The notes below the pieces were generated by a model. That model was not told where the DNA came from, made no database searches, and was given only the letters and a program-made list of their open reading frames with translations. The translations under genes were made by a program, and so were the position numbers. A DNA stretch of 64,000 nucleotides from Calliopsis andreniformis (taxonomy: Eukaryota; Arthropoda; Insecta; Hymenoptera; Andrenidae): assembly GCF_051401765.1 (NCBI RefSeq), contig NW_027480449.1, positions 558,001 to 622,000 on the forward strand, in the 5' to 3' direction. This document shows positions 13,626 through 27,100 of this stretch, piece by piece. How positions within the stretch are numbered: position 1 is the first letter of the stretch; every line of letters begins with the position of its first letter.

Positions 13626-16600
13626 ACTTCTCCTGACACTGCTCCTGAATCTGACACTGGTCCTGACACTGCTCCTGACACTGATACTGCTCCTCACACT
13701 GCTCCTGACACTGACACTGCACCTGAGAATGCTCCTGACACTGACGCTGCACCTGACACTGCTCCTGTCACTGCTCCTGACACTGACACTGCTCCTGACA
13801 CTGACACTGCTCCAGACACTGGTCCTGACACTGCTCCTGACGCTGACACTGCTCCTGACACTGCTCCTGACACTGACACTGCTGCTGATCCTGACAATGC
13901 TCCTGACGCTGCTCCTGACACAGATCCTGACACTGACACTGCTCCTGGCACTGACAGTGCTTCTGACACTGCTCCTGACATAGACACTGCTCCAGACACT
14001 GCTCCTGATACTGACACTGCTCCTGACACTGCTCCTGACACTGACACTGCTCCTCACACTGCTCCTGGCACTGACACTGCTGCTGACACTGCTCCTAACA
14101 CAGACACTGCTGCTGATACTGTCAATGCTCCTGACACGGCTCCTGACACAGACACTGCTCCTGACACTGCTCCCGACACTGCTCCTGACACTGACACTGC
14201 TCCTGACACTGACACTGCTCCGCATACTGCTCCTGGCACTGACACTGCTGCTGACACTGCTCCTAACACAGACACTGCTGCTGATACTGACAATGCTCCT
14301 GACACTGCTCCTGACACAGCTCCTGACACTGACACTGCTCCTCCCACTGTTCCTGACACTGCTGCTCACACTGACACTGCTCCTGTCACTGGCACTGCTC
14401 CTGATACAGACACTGCTGGTGATCCTGACAATGTTCCTGACACTGCTCCTGACACTGCTCCTGACACTGACACTGGCACTGACACAGCTCCAGACACTGG
14501 CACTGCTCCTGTCGCTGCTCCTGACACAGACACTGACCCCGACACTGCACCTGTCTCTGACACTGACCCCGACACTGCTCCTGACACAGCTCCTGACACT
14601 GACACTGCACCTGACACTGCTCCTGACTCTGACACTGCTCCTGACACTGCTCCTGATACTGACACTGGCACTGCTACTGACCATGCTGCTGACACTGACA
14701 CTGCTGCTGATCCTGACAATGCTCCTGACACTGCTCCAGCCACTGACACTGACACTGCACCTGACACTACTCCTGAAATAGCTGCTGTCACTGACACTTC
14801 TCCTGTCACTGCTCCTGACACTGACGGTGCTGCTGATCCTGAGAATGCTCCTGACACTGCTCCTGACACTGACACTGCTCCTGGCACTGCTGCTGACACT
14901 GGCACTGCTGCTGTTCCTGAGAATACCCCTGAATCTGCTCCTCACACTGGCACTGCTACTGACCATGCTCCTGACACTGACACTGCCACTGACACTGCCC
15001 CTGACCCTGCTCCTGACACTGCTCCTGGCACTGACACTGCTCCTGACACTGCTCCTGACGCTGCACCTGACTCTGACACTTGTCCTGACACTGCTCCTGA
15101 AGCTGACACTGGTCCTGACACTGCTCCTGACACTGACACTGCCACTGACACTGCTCCTGTCTCTGACACTGACCCTGACACTGCTCCTGACACAGCTCCT
15201 GACACTGACACTGCTCCTGACACTGCTCCTGACACTGCTCCTGACTCTGACACTGCTCCTGACACTGCTCCTGATACTGACACTGGCACTGCTACTGACC
15301 ATGCTGCTGACACTGACACAGCTGCTGATCCTGACAATGCTCCTGACACTGCTCCAGCCACTGACACTGACACTGCACCTGACACTACTCCTGAAATAGC
15401 TGCTGTCACTGACACTTCTCCTGTCACTGCTCCTGACACTGACGGTGCTGCTGATCCTGAGAATGCTCCTGACACTGCTCCTGACACTGACACTGCTCCT
15501 GACACTGCTGCTGACACTGGCACTGCTGCTATTCCTGAGAATGCCCGTGAATCTGCTCCTCACACTGACACTGCTCCTGACACTGCACCTGACACTGACA
15601 CTGCTCCTCACACTGCTCCTGACACTGACTCTGCTCCTGACGCTGCTCCTGACACTGTCACTGTCACTGCTGCTGACACTGACTCTGCTTCTGACACTGC
15701 TACTGACACTGACACTGCTCCTGATACTGACACTGACACTGCTCCTCACACTGCTCCTGACACTGCTCCTGACACTGACACTGCTCCAGCCACTGACACT
15801 GCTCCTGTCACTGACACTGCTCCTGTCACTGACACTGCTCGCCACACTGCTCCTAACACTGACACTGCTCCTCACACTGCTCCTGACACCGACACTTGTC
15901 CTGACACTGCTCCTGAATCTGACACTGGTCCTGACACTGCTCCTGACACTGACAGTGCTCCTCACACTGCTCCTGACACTGACACTGACACACCTCCTGG
16001 CACTGCTCCTGACACTGACACAGGTCCTGTCACTGACACTGCTCCTCACACTGCTCCTGACACTGACACTGCTCCTCACACTGCTCCTGACACTGACACT
16101 GCACCTGAGAATGATCCTGACACTGACGCTGCACCTGACACTGCTCCTGTCACTGCTCCTTACACTGGCACTGCTCCTGACACTGACACTGCTCCAGACA
16201 CTGGTCCTGACACTGCTCCTGACGCTGACACTGCTCCTGACACTGCTCCTGACACTGACACTGCTGCTGATCCTGACAATGCTCCTGACGCTGCTCCTGA
16301 CACAGATACTGACACTGACACTGCTCCTGGCACTGACAGTGCTTCTGACGCTGCTCCTGACATAGACACTGCTCCAGACACTGCTCCTGATACTGACACT
16401 GCTCCTGACACTGCTCCTCACACTGCTCCTGGCACTGACACTGCTGCTGACACTGCTCCTAACACAGACACTGCTGCTGATACTGTCAATGCTCCTGACA
16501 CGGCTCCTGACACAGACACTGCTCCTGACACTGCTCCCGACACTGACACTGCTCCTGATACTGCTCCTGACACTGGTCCTGACACTGACGCTTGTCCTGA

Positions 16601-17432
16601 CACTGCTCCTGAAACTGACACAGGTCCTGACACTGCTCCTGACAGAGACACTGCCCCTCACACTGCTCCTGACTCTGACACTGCACCTGAGAATGCTCCT
16701 GAAACTGACGCTGCACCCGACACTGCTCCTGACGCTGCACCTGACACTGCTCCTGACACAGCCACTGCTCCTGATACTGCCACTGACACTGCTCCTGACC
16801 CTGCTCCTGACACTGCTCCTGACACTGCTCCTGACACTGACAGTGCTCCTGACACTGCTCCTGACACTGACACTGACACACCTCCTGGCACTGCTCCTGA
16901 CACTGACACTGGTCCTGTCACTGACACTGCTCCTCACACTGCTCCTGACACTGACACTGCTCCTCACACTGCTCCTGACACTGACACTGTACCTGAGAAT
17001 GCTCCTGACACTGACGCTGCACCTGACACTGCTCCTGTCACTGCTCCTGACACTGACACTGGCACTGACACAGCTCCAGCCACTGACACTGCTCCTGTCG
17101 CTGCTCCTGGCACTGACACTGACCCCGACACTGCTCCTGTCTCTGACACTGACCCTGACACGGCTCCTGACACTGACCCTGCTCCTGACACTGCTCCTGA
17201 AACTGCTCCAGACACTGACACAGCTCCTAACACTGCTTCTGACGCTGACACTACCCCTGACACTGTTCCTAACATTGCAGCTGTCACTGGCACTGCTCCT
17301 GACACTGGCACTGGACCTGACACTGCTCCTGACACTGACACTGCTCCTGGCACTGTTCCTGACACTGCTGCTGACACTGGCACTGCTGCTATTCCTGAGA
17401 ATGCCCGTGAATCTGCTCCTCACACTGACACT
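13626..17432. repeat. Mosaic of re-used array blocks
   Basis: Successive segments match different upstream places: 13694-14047 matches 4730-5083 (offset 8,964) and 8018-8371 (offset 5,676); 14366-14905 matches 6440-6979 (7,926) and 9740-10279 (4,626); and 15136 onward switches to 807 onward (offset 14,329). The changes of offset mark junctions near 14177, 15136 and 15860. This is the pattern expected from repeated unequal exchange or gene-conversion-like copying within one array. Nothing in the stretch departs from the two-word composition. Confidence 0.7.
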
Positions 17433-17446
17433 GCTCCTAACCACTG
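17433..17446 (+). other. Single +1 indel at block junction
   Basis: cctaaccactgcacc replaces cctgacactgcacc, adding one base. It lies at the join between the mosaic ending near 17432 and the 696-bp duplication starting at 17463, so it may mark a recombination or repair junction. Confidence 0.75.
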
Positions 17447-17462
17447 CACCTGACACTGACAC

Positions 17463-18158
17463 TGCTCCTCACACTGCTCCTGACACTGACTCTGCTCCTG
17501 ACGCTGCTCCTGACACTGTCACTGTCACTGCTGCTGACACTGACTCTGCTTCTGACACTGCTACTGACACTGACACTGCTCCTGATACTGACACAGACAC
17601 TGCTCCTCACACTGCTCCTGACACTGCTCCTGACACTGACACTGCTCCAGCCACTGACACTGCTCCTGTCACTGACACTGCTCCTGTCACTGACACTGCT
17701 CGCCACACTGCTCCTAACACTGACACTGCTCCTGTCACTGCTCCTGACACAGGCACTGATGGTGATCCTGGCAATGCTCCCTACACAGCTCCTGACATTG
17801 GCACTGGTCCTGACTCTGCTCCTGCCACTGACACTGCCACTGACACTGCCCCTGACCCTGCTCCTGACACTGCTCCTGGCACTAACACTGCCCCTGACAC
17901 TGCTCCTGACGCTGCACCTGACACTGACACATGTCCTGACACTGCTCCTGAAACTGACACTGGTCCTGACACTGCTCCTGACACTGACACTGCTCGTCAC
18001 ACTGCTCCTGACACTGACACTGCTCGTCACACTGCTCCTGACACTGACACTGGTCCTGTCATTGACACTGCTCCTCACACTGCTCCTGACACCGACACTT
18101 GTCCTGACACTGCTCCTGAATCTGACACTGGTCCTGACACTGCTCCTGACACTGACAG
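17463..18158. repeat. 0.7-kb tandem duplication, copy 1
   Basis: This 696-bp block recurs immediately downstream. Its start (gctcctcacactgctcc, then gactctgctcctgacg) reappears 696 bp later at about 18159. It holds two successive gctcgtcac units near 17994 and 18024. Confidence 0.85.
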
Positions 18159-18824
18159 TGCTCCTCACACTGCTCCTGACACTGACTCTGCTCCTGACGC
18201 TGCTCCTGACACTGTCACTGTCACTGCTGCTGACACTGACTCTGCTTCTGACACTGCTACTGACACTGACACTGCTCCTGATACTGACACAGACACTGCT
18301 CCTCACACTGCTCCTGACACTGCTCCTGACACTGACACTGCTCCAGCCACTGACACTGCCCCTGTCACTGACACTGCTCCTGTCACTGACACTGCTCGCC
18401 ACACTGCTCCTAACACTGACACTGCTCCTGTCACTGCTCCTGACACAGGCACTGATGGTGATCCTGGCAATGCTCCCTACACAGCTCCTGACATTGGCAC
18501 TGGTCCTGACTCTGCTCCTGACACTGACACTGCCACTGACACTGCCCCTGACCCTGCTCCTGACACTGCTCCTGGCACTAACACTGCCCCTGACACTGCT
18601 CCTGACGCTGCACCTGACACTGACACATGTCCTGACACTGCTCCTGAAACTGACACTGGTCCTGACACTGCTCCTGACACTGACACTGCTCGTCACACTG
18701 CTCCTGACACTGACACTGGTCCTGTCATTGACACTGCTCCTCACACTGCTCCTGACACCGACACTTGTCCTGACACTGCTCCTGAATCTGACACTGGTCC
18801 TGACACTGCTCCTGACACTGACAG
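18159..18824. repeat. 0.7-kb tandem duplication, copy 2
   Basis: This second copy is 666 bp because it lacks one 30-bp gctcgtcac-containing unit present twice in copy 1 (only one near 18690). The 30-bp step equals one 12-bp plus one 18-bp unit, so the loss kept word phase. At its right edge the sequence passes into a gacactgacacac segment rather than repeating again. Confidence 0.85.
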
Positions 18825-20487
18825 TGCTCCTCACACTGCTCCTGACACTGACACTGACACACCTCCTGGCACTGCTCCTGACACTGACACAGGTCCTGTC
18901 ACTGACACTGCTCCTCACACTGCTCCTGACACTGACACTGCTCCTCACACTGCTCCTGACACTGACACTGCACCTGAGAATGATCCTGACACTGACGCTG
19001 CACCTGACACTGCTCCTGTCACTGCTCCTGACACTGACCCTGACACTGCTCCTGACACTGACTCTGCTCCTGACACTGACACTGCCACTGACACTGCCAC
19101 TGACCCTGCTCCTGACACTGCTCCTGGCACTGACACTGCCCCTGACACTGCTCCTGACGCTGCACCTGACACTGACACTGCTCTTCACACTGCTCCTGAC
19201 ACTGACACTGCTCGTCACACTGCTCCTGACACTGACACTGGTCCTCACACTGCTCCTGACACAGACACTGCTCCTGACACTGCTCCCGACACTGACACTG
19301 CTCCTGATACTGCTCCTGACACTGGTCCTGACACTGACGCTTGTCCTGACACTGCTCCTGAAACTGACACAGGTCCTGACACTGCTCCTGACAGAGACAC
19401 TGCCCCTCACACTGCTCCTGACTCTGACACTGCACCTGAGAATGCTCCTGAAACTGACGCTGCACCCGACACTGCTCCTGACGCTCCACCTGACACTGCT
19501 CCTGACACAGCCACTGCTCCTGATACTGCCACTGACACTACTCCTGACCCTGCTCCTGACACTGCTCCTGACACTGACACTGCTCCTGACACTGCTCCTG
19601 ACACTGACAGTGCTCCTGACACTGCTCCTGACACTGACACTGACACACCTCCTGGCACTGCTCCTGACACTGACACTGGTCCTGTCACTGACACTGCTCC
19701 TCACACTGCTCCTGACACTGACACTGCTCCTCACACTGCTCCTGACACTGACACTGTACCTGAGAATGCTCCTGACACTGACGCTGCACCTGACACTGCT
19801 CCTGTCACTGCTCCTGACACTGACACTGGCACTGACACAGCTCCAGCCACTGACACTGCTCCTGTCGCTGCTCCTGGCACTGACACTGACCCCGACACTG
19901 CTCCTGTCTCTGACACTGACCCTGACACGGCTCCTGACACTGACCCTGCTCCTGACACTGCTCCTGAAACTGCTCCAGACACTGACACAGCTCCTAACAC
20001 TGCTTCTGACGCTGACACTACCCCTGACACTGTTCCTAACATTGCAGCTGTCACTGGCACTGCTCCTGACACTGGCACTGGACCTGACACTGCTCCTGAC
20101 ACTGACACTGCTCCTGCCACTGTTCCTGACACTGCTGCTCACAAAGACACTGCTCCTGACACTGACACTGGCACTGACACAGCTCCAGACACTGACACTG
20201 CTCCTGTCGCTGCTCCTGACACTGACACTGACCCCGACACTGCTCCTGTCTCTGACACTGACCCTGACACTGCTCCTGACACAGCTCCTGACACTGACAC
20301 TGCTCCTGACACTGCTCCTGACACTGCTCCTGACTCTGACACTGCTCCTGACACTGCTCCTGATACTGACACTGGCACTGCTACTGACCATGCTGCTGAC
20401 ACTGACACTGCTGCTGATCCTGACAATGCTCCTGACACTGCTCCAGCCACTGACACTGACACTGCACCTGACACTACTCCTGAAATA

Positions 20488-23400
20488 GCTGCTGTCACTG
20501 ACACTTCTCCTGTCACTGCTCCTGACACTGACGGTGCTGCTGATCCTGAGAATGCTCCTGACACTGCTCCTGACACTGCTGCTGACACTGGCACTGCTGC
20601 TGTTCCTGAGAATACCCCTGAATCTGCTCCTCACACTGGCACTGCTACTGACCATGCTCCTGACACTGACACTGCCACTGACACTGCCCCTGACCCTGCT
20701 CCTGACACTGCTCCTGGCACTGACACTGCTCCTGACACTGCTCCTGACGCTGCACCTGACTCTGACACTTGTCCTGACACTGCTCCTGAAGCTGACACTG
20801 GTCCTGACACTGCTCCTGACACTGACACTGCCACTGACACTGACCCTGACCCTGCTCCTGACACTGCTCCTGGCACTGACACTGTCCTGACACTGCTCCT
20901 GACGCTGCACCTGACTCTGACACTTGTCCTGACACTGCTCCTGAAGCTGACACAGGTCCTGACACTGCTCCTGACACTGACACTGCTCCTCACACTGCTC
21001 CTGACACTGACACTGCACCTGAGAATGCTCCTCACACTGACGCTGCACCTGACACTGCTCTATGTCACTGCACCTGACACTGACACTGACACTGCTCCTG
21101 ACACTGACACTGCTCCTGACACTGACACTGCTCCAGACACTGCTCCTGACACAGGCACTGCTCCTGATACTGCCACTGACCCTGACACTGCTCCTGACAC
21201 TGACACTGCTGCTGAAACTGACAATGCTCCTGACACTGCTCCTGACACAGCTCCTGACACTGACACTGCTCCTGGCACTGACATTGCTCCTGACACTGCT
21301 CCTGACATAGACACTGCTCCTGACACTGCTCCTGACACTGACACTGCTCCTGACACTGCTCCTGACACTGACACTGCTCCGCATACTGCTCCTGGCACTG
21401 ACACTGCTGCTGACACTGCTCCCGACACTGACACTGCTCCTGATACTGCTCCTGACACTGGTCCTGACACTGACGCTTGTCCTGACACTGCTCCTGAAAC
21501 TGACACTGGTCCTGACACTGCTCCTGACACAGACGCTGCTCCTCACACTGCTCCTGACTCTGACACTGCACCTGAGAATGCTCCTGACACTGACGCTGCA
21601 GCCGACACTGCTCCTGACGCTGCACCTGACACTGCTCCTGACACAAGCACTGCTCCTGATCCTGCCACTGACCCTGACACTGCTCCTGACACAGCTCCTG
21701 ACACTGACACTGCTCCTGACACTGCTCCTGACCCTGCTCCTGACTCAGACACTGCTCCTGACACTGCTCCTGATACTGACACTGGCACTGCCACTGACCA
21801 TGCTCCTGACACTGACACTGCTGGTGATCCTGACAATGCTCCTGACACAGCTCCAGTCACTGACACTGACACTGCACCTGACACTACTCCTGAAATAGCT
21901 GCTGTCACTGACACTTCTCCTGTCACTGCTCCTGACACTGACGGTGCTGCTGATCCTGAGAATGCTCCTGACACTGCTCCTGACACTGACTCTGCTCCTG
22001 ACACTGCTGCTGACACTGGCACAGCTGCTGTTCCTGAGAATACCCCTGAACCTGCTCCTCACACTGACACTGCTCCTGACACTGCTCCTGACACTGGCAC
22101 TGCTCCTCATACTGCTCCTGACACTGACACTGCTCCTGATAATGACACTGACACTGCTCCTGTCGCTGCTCCTGAGACAGACACTGACCCCGACACTGCT
22201 CCTGTCTCTGACACTGACCCTGACACTGCTCCTGACACAGCTCCTGACACTGACACTGCTCCTGACACTGCTCCTGACACTGCTCCTGACTCTGACACGG
22301 CTCCTGATACTGACACTGGCACTGCTACTGACCATGCAGCTGACACTGACACTGCAGCTGATCCTGACAATGCTCCTGACACTGCTCCAGCCACAGACAC
22401 TGACACTGCACCTGACACTACTCCTGAAATAGCTGCTGTCACTGACACTTCTCCTGTCACTGCTCCTGACACTGACGGTGCTGCTGATCCTGAGAATGCT
22501 CCTGACACTGCTCCTGACACTGACTCTGCTCCTGACACTGCTGCTGACACTGGCACAGCTGCTGTTCCTGAGAATACCCCTGAACCTGCTCCTCACACTG
22601 GCACTGCTACTGACCATGCTCCTGACACTGACAGTGCTGCTGATCCTGACAATGTTCCTGACACTGCTCCTGACACTGCTCCTGACACTGACACTGGCAC
22701 TGACACAGCTCCAGACACTGACACTGCTCCTGTCGCTGCTCCTGACACTGACACTGACCCCGACACTGCTCCTGTCTCTGACACTGACCCTGACACTGCT
22801 CCTGACACAGCTCCTGACTCTGACACTGCTCCTGACACTGCTCCTGACACTGCTCCTGACTCTGACACTGCTCCTGACATTGCTCCTGATACTGACACTG
22901 GCACTGCTACTGACCATGCTGCTGACACTGACACAGCTGCTGATCCTGACAATGCTCCTGACACTGCTCCAGCCACTGACACTGACACTGCACCTGACAC
23001 TACTCCTGAAATAGCTGCTGTCACTGACACTTCTCCTGTCACTGCTCCTGACACTGACGGTGCTGCTGATCCTGAGAATGCTCCTGACACTGCTCCTGAC
23101 ACTGACACTGCTCCTGACACTGCTGCTGACACTGGCACTGCTGCTATTCCTGAGAATGCCCGTGAATCTGCTCCTCACACTGACACTGCTCCTGACACTG
23201 CACCTGACACTGACACTGCTCCTCACACTGCTCCTGACACGGACTCTGCTCCTGACGCTGCTCCTGACACTGACACTGTCACTGCTCCTGACACTGACTC
23301 TGCTTCTGACACTGCTACTGACACTGACACTGCTCCTGATACTGACACTGACACTGCTCCTCACACTGCTCCTGACACTGCTCCTGACACTGACACTGCT

Positions 23401-24115
23401 CCAGCCACTGACACTGCTCCTGTCACTGACACTGCTCCTGTCACTGACACTGCTCGCCACACTGCTCCTAACACTGACACTGCTCCTGTCACTGCTCCTG
23501 ACACAGGCACTGATGGTGATCCTGGCAATGCTCCCTACACAGCTCCTGACACTGGCACTGGTCCTGACTCTGCTCCTGACACTGACACTGCCACTGACAC
23601 TGCCCCTGACCCTGCTCCTGACACTGCTCCTGGCACTAACACTGCCCCTGACACTGCTCCTGACGCTGCACCTGACACTGACACACGTCCTGACACTGCT
23701 CCTGAAACTGACACTGGTCCTGACACTGCTCCTGACACTGACACTGCTCGTCACACTGCTCCTGACACTGACACTGCTCGTCACACTGCTCCTGACACTG
23801 ACACTGGTCCTGTCACTGACACTGCTCCTCACACTGCTCCTGACACCGACACTTGTCCTGACACTGCTCCTGAATCTGACACTGGTCCTGACACTGCTCC
23901 TGACACTGACAGTGCTCCTCACACTGCTCCTGACAGTGACACTGACACACCTCCTGGCACAGCTCCTGACACTGACACAGGTCCTGTCACTGACACTGCT
24001 CCTCACACTGCTCCTGACACTGACACTGCTCCTCACACTGCTCCTGACACTGACACTGCACCTGAGAATGCTCCTGACACTGACGCTGCACCTGACACTG
24101 CTCCTGTCACTGCTC
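20488..24115. repeat. Superrepeat block H, copy 3
   Basis: This is the third copy of the block at 10155-13625. From 21945 onward it aligns with the window start at offset 21,944 to about 2171/24115. It keeps the -1 (20884) and +1 (21057) indels seen in the 3.3-kb copies. Differences from copy 2 are mostly single substitutions plus 18-bp unit gains or losses (for example an extra gacactgctcctgacact near 21100). Confidence 0.82.
20884..21068 (+). other. Compensated frameshift segment, copy 3
   Basis: This is the third instance of the -1 (cactgtcctgac) and +1 (gctctatgtcac) pair, in superrepeat block H copy 3. The enclosed segment differs slightly (gacgctgcacc instead of gacgttgcacc), but both indels are kept. 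Confidence 0.85.
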
Positions 24116-27100
24116 CTGTCACTGACACTGACACTGGTCCTGTCACTGACACTGCTCCTCACACTGCTCCTGACACCGACACTTGTCCTGACACTGCTCC
24201 TGAATCTGACACTGCTCCTGACACTGCTCCTGACACTGACACTGCTCCTCACACTGCTCCTGGCACTGACACTGCTGCTGACACTGCTCCTAACACAGAC
24301 ACTGCTGCTGATACTGTCAATGCTCCTGACACGGCTCCTGACACAGACACTGCTCCTGACACGGCTCCCGACACTGACACTGCTCCTGATACTGCTCCTG
24401 ACACTGGTCCTGACACTGACGCTTGTCCTGACACTGCTCCTGAAACTGACACAGGTCCTGACACTGCTCCTGACAGAGACACTGCCCCTCACACTGCTCC
24501 TGACTCTGACACTGCACCTGAGAATGCTCCTGAAACTGACGCTGCACCCGACACTGCTCCTGACGCTGCACCTGACACTGCTCCTGACACAGGCACTGCT
24601 CCTGATACTGCCACTGACACTGCTCCTGACCCTGCTCCTGACACTGCTCCTGACACTGACACTGCTCCTGACACTGCTCCTGACACTGACAGTGCTCCTG
24701 ACACTGCTCCTGACACTGACACTGACACACCTCCTGGCACTGCTCCTGACACTGACACTGGTCCTGTCACTGACACTGCTCCTCACACTGCTCCTGACAC
24801 TGACACTGCTCCTCACACTGCTTCTGACACTGACACTGCACCTGAGAATGCTCCTGACACTGACGCTGCACCTGACACTGCTCCTGTCACTGCTCCTGAC
24901 ACTGACACTGGCACTGACACAGCTCCAGCCACTGACACTGCTCCTGTCGCTGCTCCTGGCACTGACACTGACCCCTACACTGCTCCTGTCTCTGACACTG
25001 ACCCTGACACGGCTCCTGACACTGACCCTGCTCCTGGCACTGCTCCTGAAACTGCTCCAGACACTGACACAGCTCCTAACACTGCTTCTGACGCTGACAC
25101 TACCCCTGACACTGTTCCTAACATTGCAGCTGTCACTGGCACTGCTCCTGACACTGGCACTGGACCTGAAACTGCTCCTGACACTGACACTGCTCCTGCC
25201 ACTGTTCCTGACACTGCTCCTGACACTGACACTGCTCCTGACACTGACACTGCTCCAGACACTGCACCTGACACTGACACTGCTCGTCACACTGCTCCTG
25301 ACACTGACGCTGCTCGTCACACTGCTCCTGACACTGACACTGGTCCTCACACTGCTCCTGACACCGACACTTGTCCTGACACTGCTCCTGAATCTGACAC
25401 TGGTCCTGACACTGCTGCTGACTCTGACAGTGCTCCTCACACTGCTCCTGACACTGACACTGACACACCTCCGGGCACAGCTCCTGACACTGACACAGGT
25501 CCTGTCACTGACACTGCTCCTCACACTGCTCCTGACACTGACACTGCTCCTCACAATGCTCCTGACACTGACACTGCACCTGAGAATGCTCCTGACACTG
25601 ACGCTGCACCTGACACTGCTCCTGTCACTGATCCTGACACTGACACTGACACTGGTCCTGTCACTGACACTGCTCCTCACACTGCTCCTGACACCGACAC
25701 TTGTCCTGACACTGCTCCTGAATCTGACACTGGTCCTGACACTGCTCCTGACACTGATACTGCTCCTCACACTGCTCCTGACACCGACACTGCACCTGAG
25801 AATGCTCCTGACACTGACGCTGCACCTGACACTGCTCCTGTCACTGCTCCTGACACTGACACTGCTCCTGACACTGACACTGCTCCAGACACTGGTGCTG
25901 ACACTGCTCCTGACACTGCTCCTGACACTGACGCTGCTGCTGAGCCTGACAATGCTGCTGACGCTGCTCCTGACACAGATCCTGACACTGACACTGCTCC
26001 TGGCACTGACAGTGCTTCTGACACTGCTCCTGACATAGACACTGCTCCTCACACTGCTCCTGGCACTGACACTGCTGCTGACACTGCTCCTAACACAGAC
26101 ACTGCTGCTGATACTGTCAATGCTCCTGACACGGCTCCTGACACAGACACTGCTCCTGACACTGCTCCCGACACTGACACTGCTCCTGATACTGCTCCTG
26201 ACACTGGTCCTGACACTGACGCTTGTCCTGACACTGCTCCTGAAACTGACACAGGTCCTGACACTGCTCCTGACAGAGACACTGCCCCTCACACTGCTCC
26301 TGACTCTGACACTGCACCTGAGAATGCTCCTGACACTGACGCTGCACCCGACACTGCTCCTGACGCTGCACCTGACACTGCTCCTGGCACAGGCACTGCT
26401 CCTGATACTGCCACTGACACTGCTCCTGACCCTGCTCCTGACACTGCTCCTGACACTGATACTGCTCCTGACACTGCTCCTGACACTGACAGTGCTCCTG
26501 ACACTGCTCCTGACACTGACACTGACACACCTCCTGGCACTGCTCCTGACACTGACACTGGTCCTGTCACTGACACTGCTCCTCACACTGCTCCTGACAC
26601 TGACACTGCTCCTCACACTGCTCCTGACACTGACACTGCTCCTCACACTGCTCCTGACTCGGACACTGCGCCTGAGAATGCTCCTGGCACTGACGCTGCA
26701 CCCGACAATGCTCCTGACGCTGCACCTGACACTGCTCCTGACACAGGCACTGCTCCTGACACTGCCACTAACACTGCTCCTGACCCTGCTCCTGACACTG
26801 CTGCTGACACTGACACTGCTCCTGACACTGACAGTGCTGCTGACACTGCTCCTGACACTGACACTGACACACCTCCTGGCACTGCTCCTGACACTGACGG
26901 TGCTGCTGATCCTGAGAATGCTCCTGACACTGCTCCTGACACTGACACTGCTCCTGCAACTGTTCCTGACACTGCTGCTCACAAAGACACTGCTCCTGAC
27001 ACTGACACTGCTCCTCACACTGCTCCTGATACTGACACTGGCACTCCTACTGGCCATGCTCCTGACACTGACACTGCTACTGATCCTGACAATGCTCCTG

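Larger units (their letters stand above)
4436..17453 (+). other. APDT open frame, segment 2, with two LLLT inserts
   Basis: After the +1 indel the APDT phase stays open for about 13 kb. At 7269 and 10569 a -1 indel moves it into the hydrophobic Leu/Thr frame for about 58-60 codons until a +1 indel at 7442 and 10742 restores APDT. A final +1 indel at 17433-17446 brings a TGA at 17451. Translated whole it would be about 4,300 residues. I saw no ATG in its APDT parts. I treat it as a by-product of the repeat words rather than a coding sequence. Confidence 0.55.

Noticed and set aside
4032..17453. A giant secreted or mucin-like Ala-Pro-Asp-Thr protein gene
   Set aside because: It has no start codon in the APDT phase, 12 phase-shifting indels, at least six in-frame stops across the window, no non-repeat domain, and differences between recent copies that are mostly amino-acid-changing. 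It remains possible only as a decayed or spliced interior exon.
23060..26038. A Leu-rich multi-membrane-segment protein in the LLLT frame
   Set aside because: The hydrophobicity is forced by ctg/ctc words. The frame is closed repeatedly by the gaaatag and gacatag variants and begins only at GTG in the cassette.
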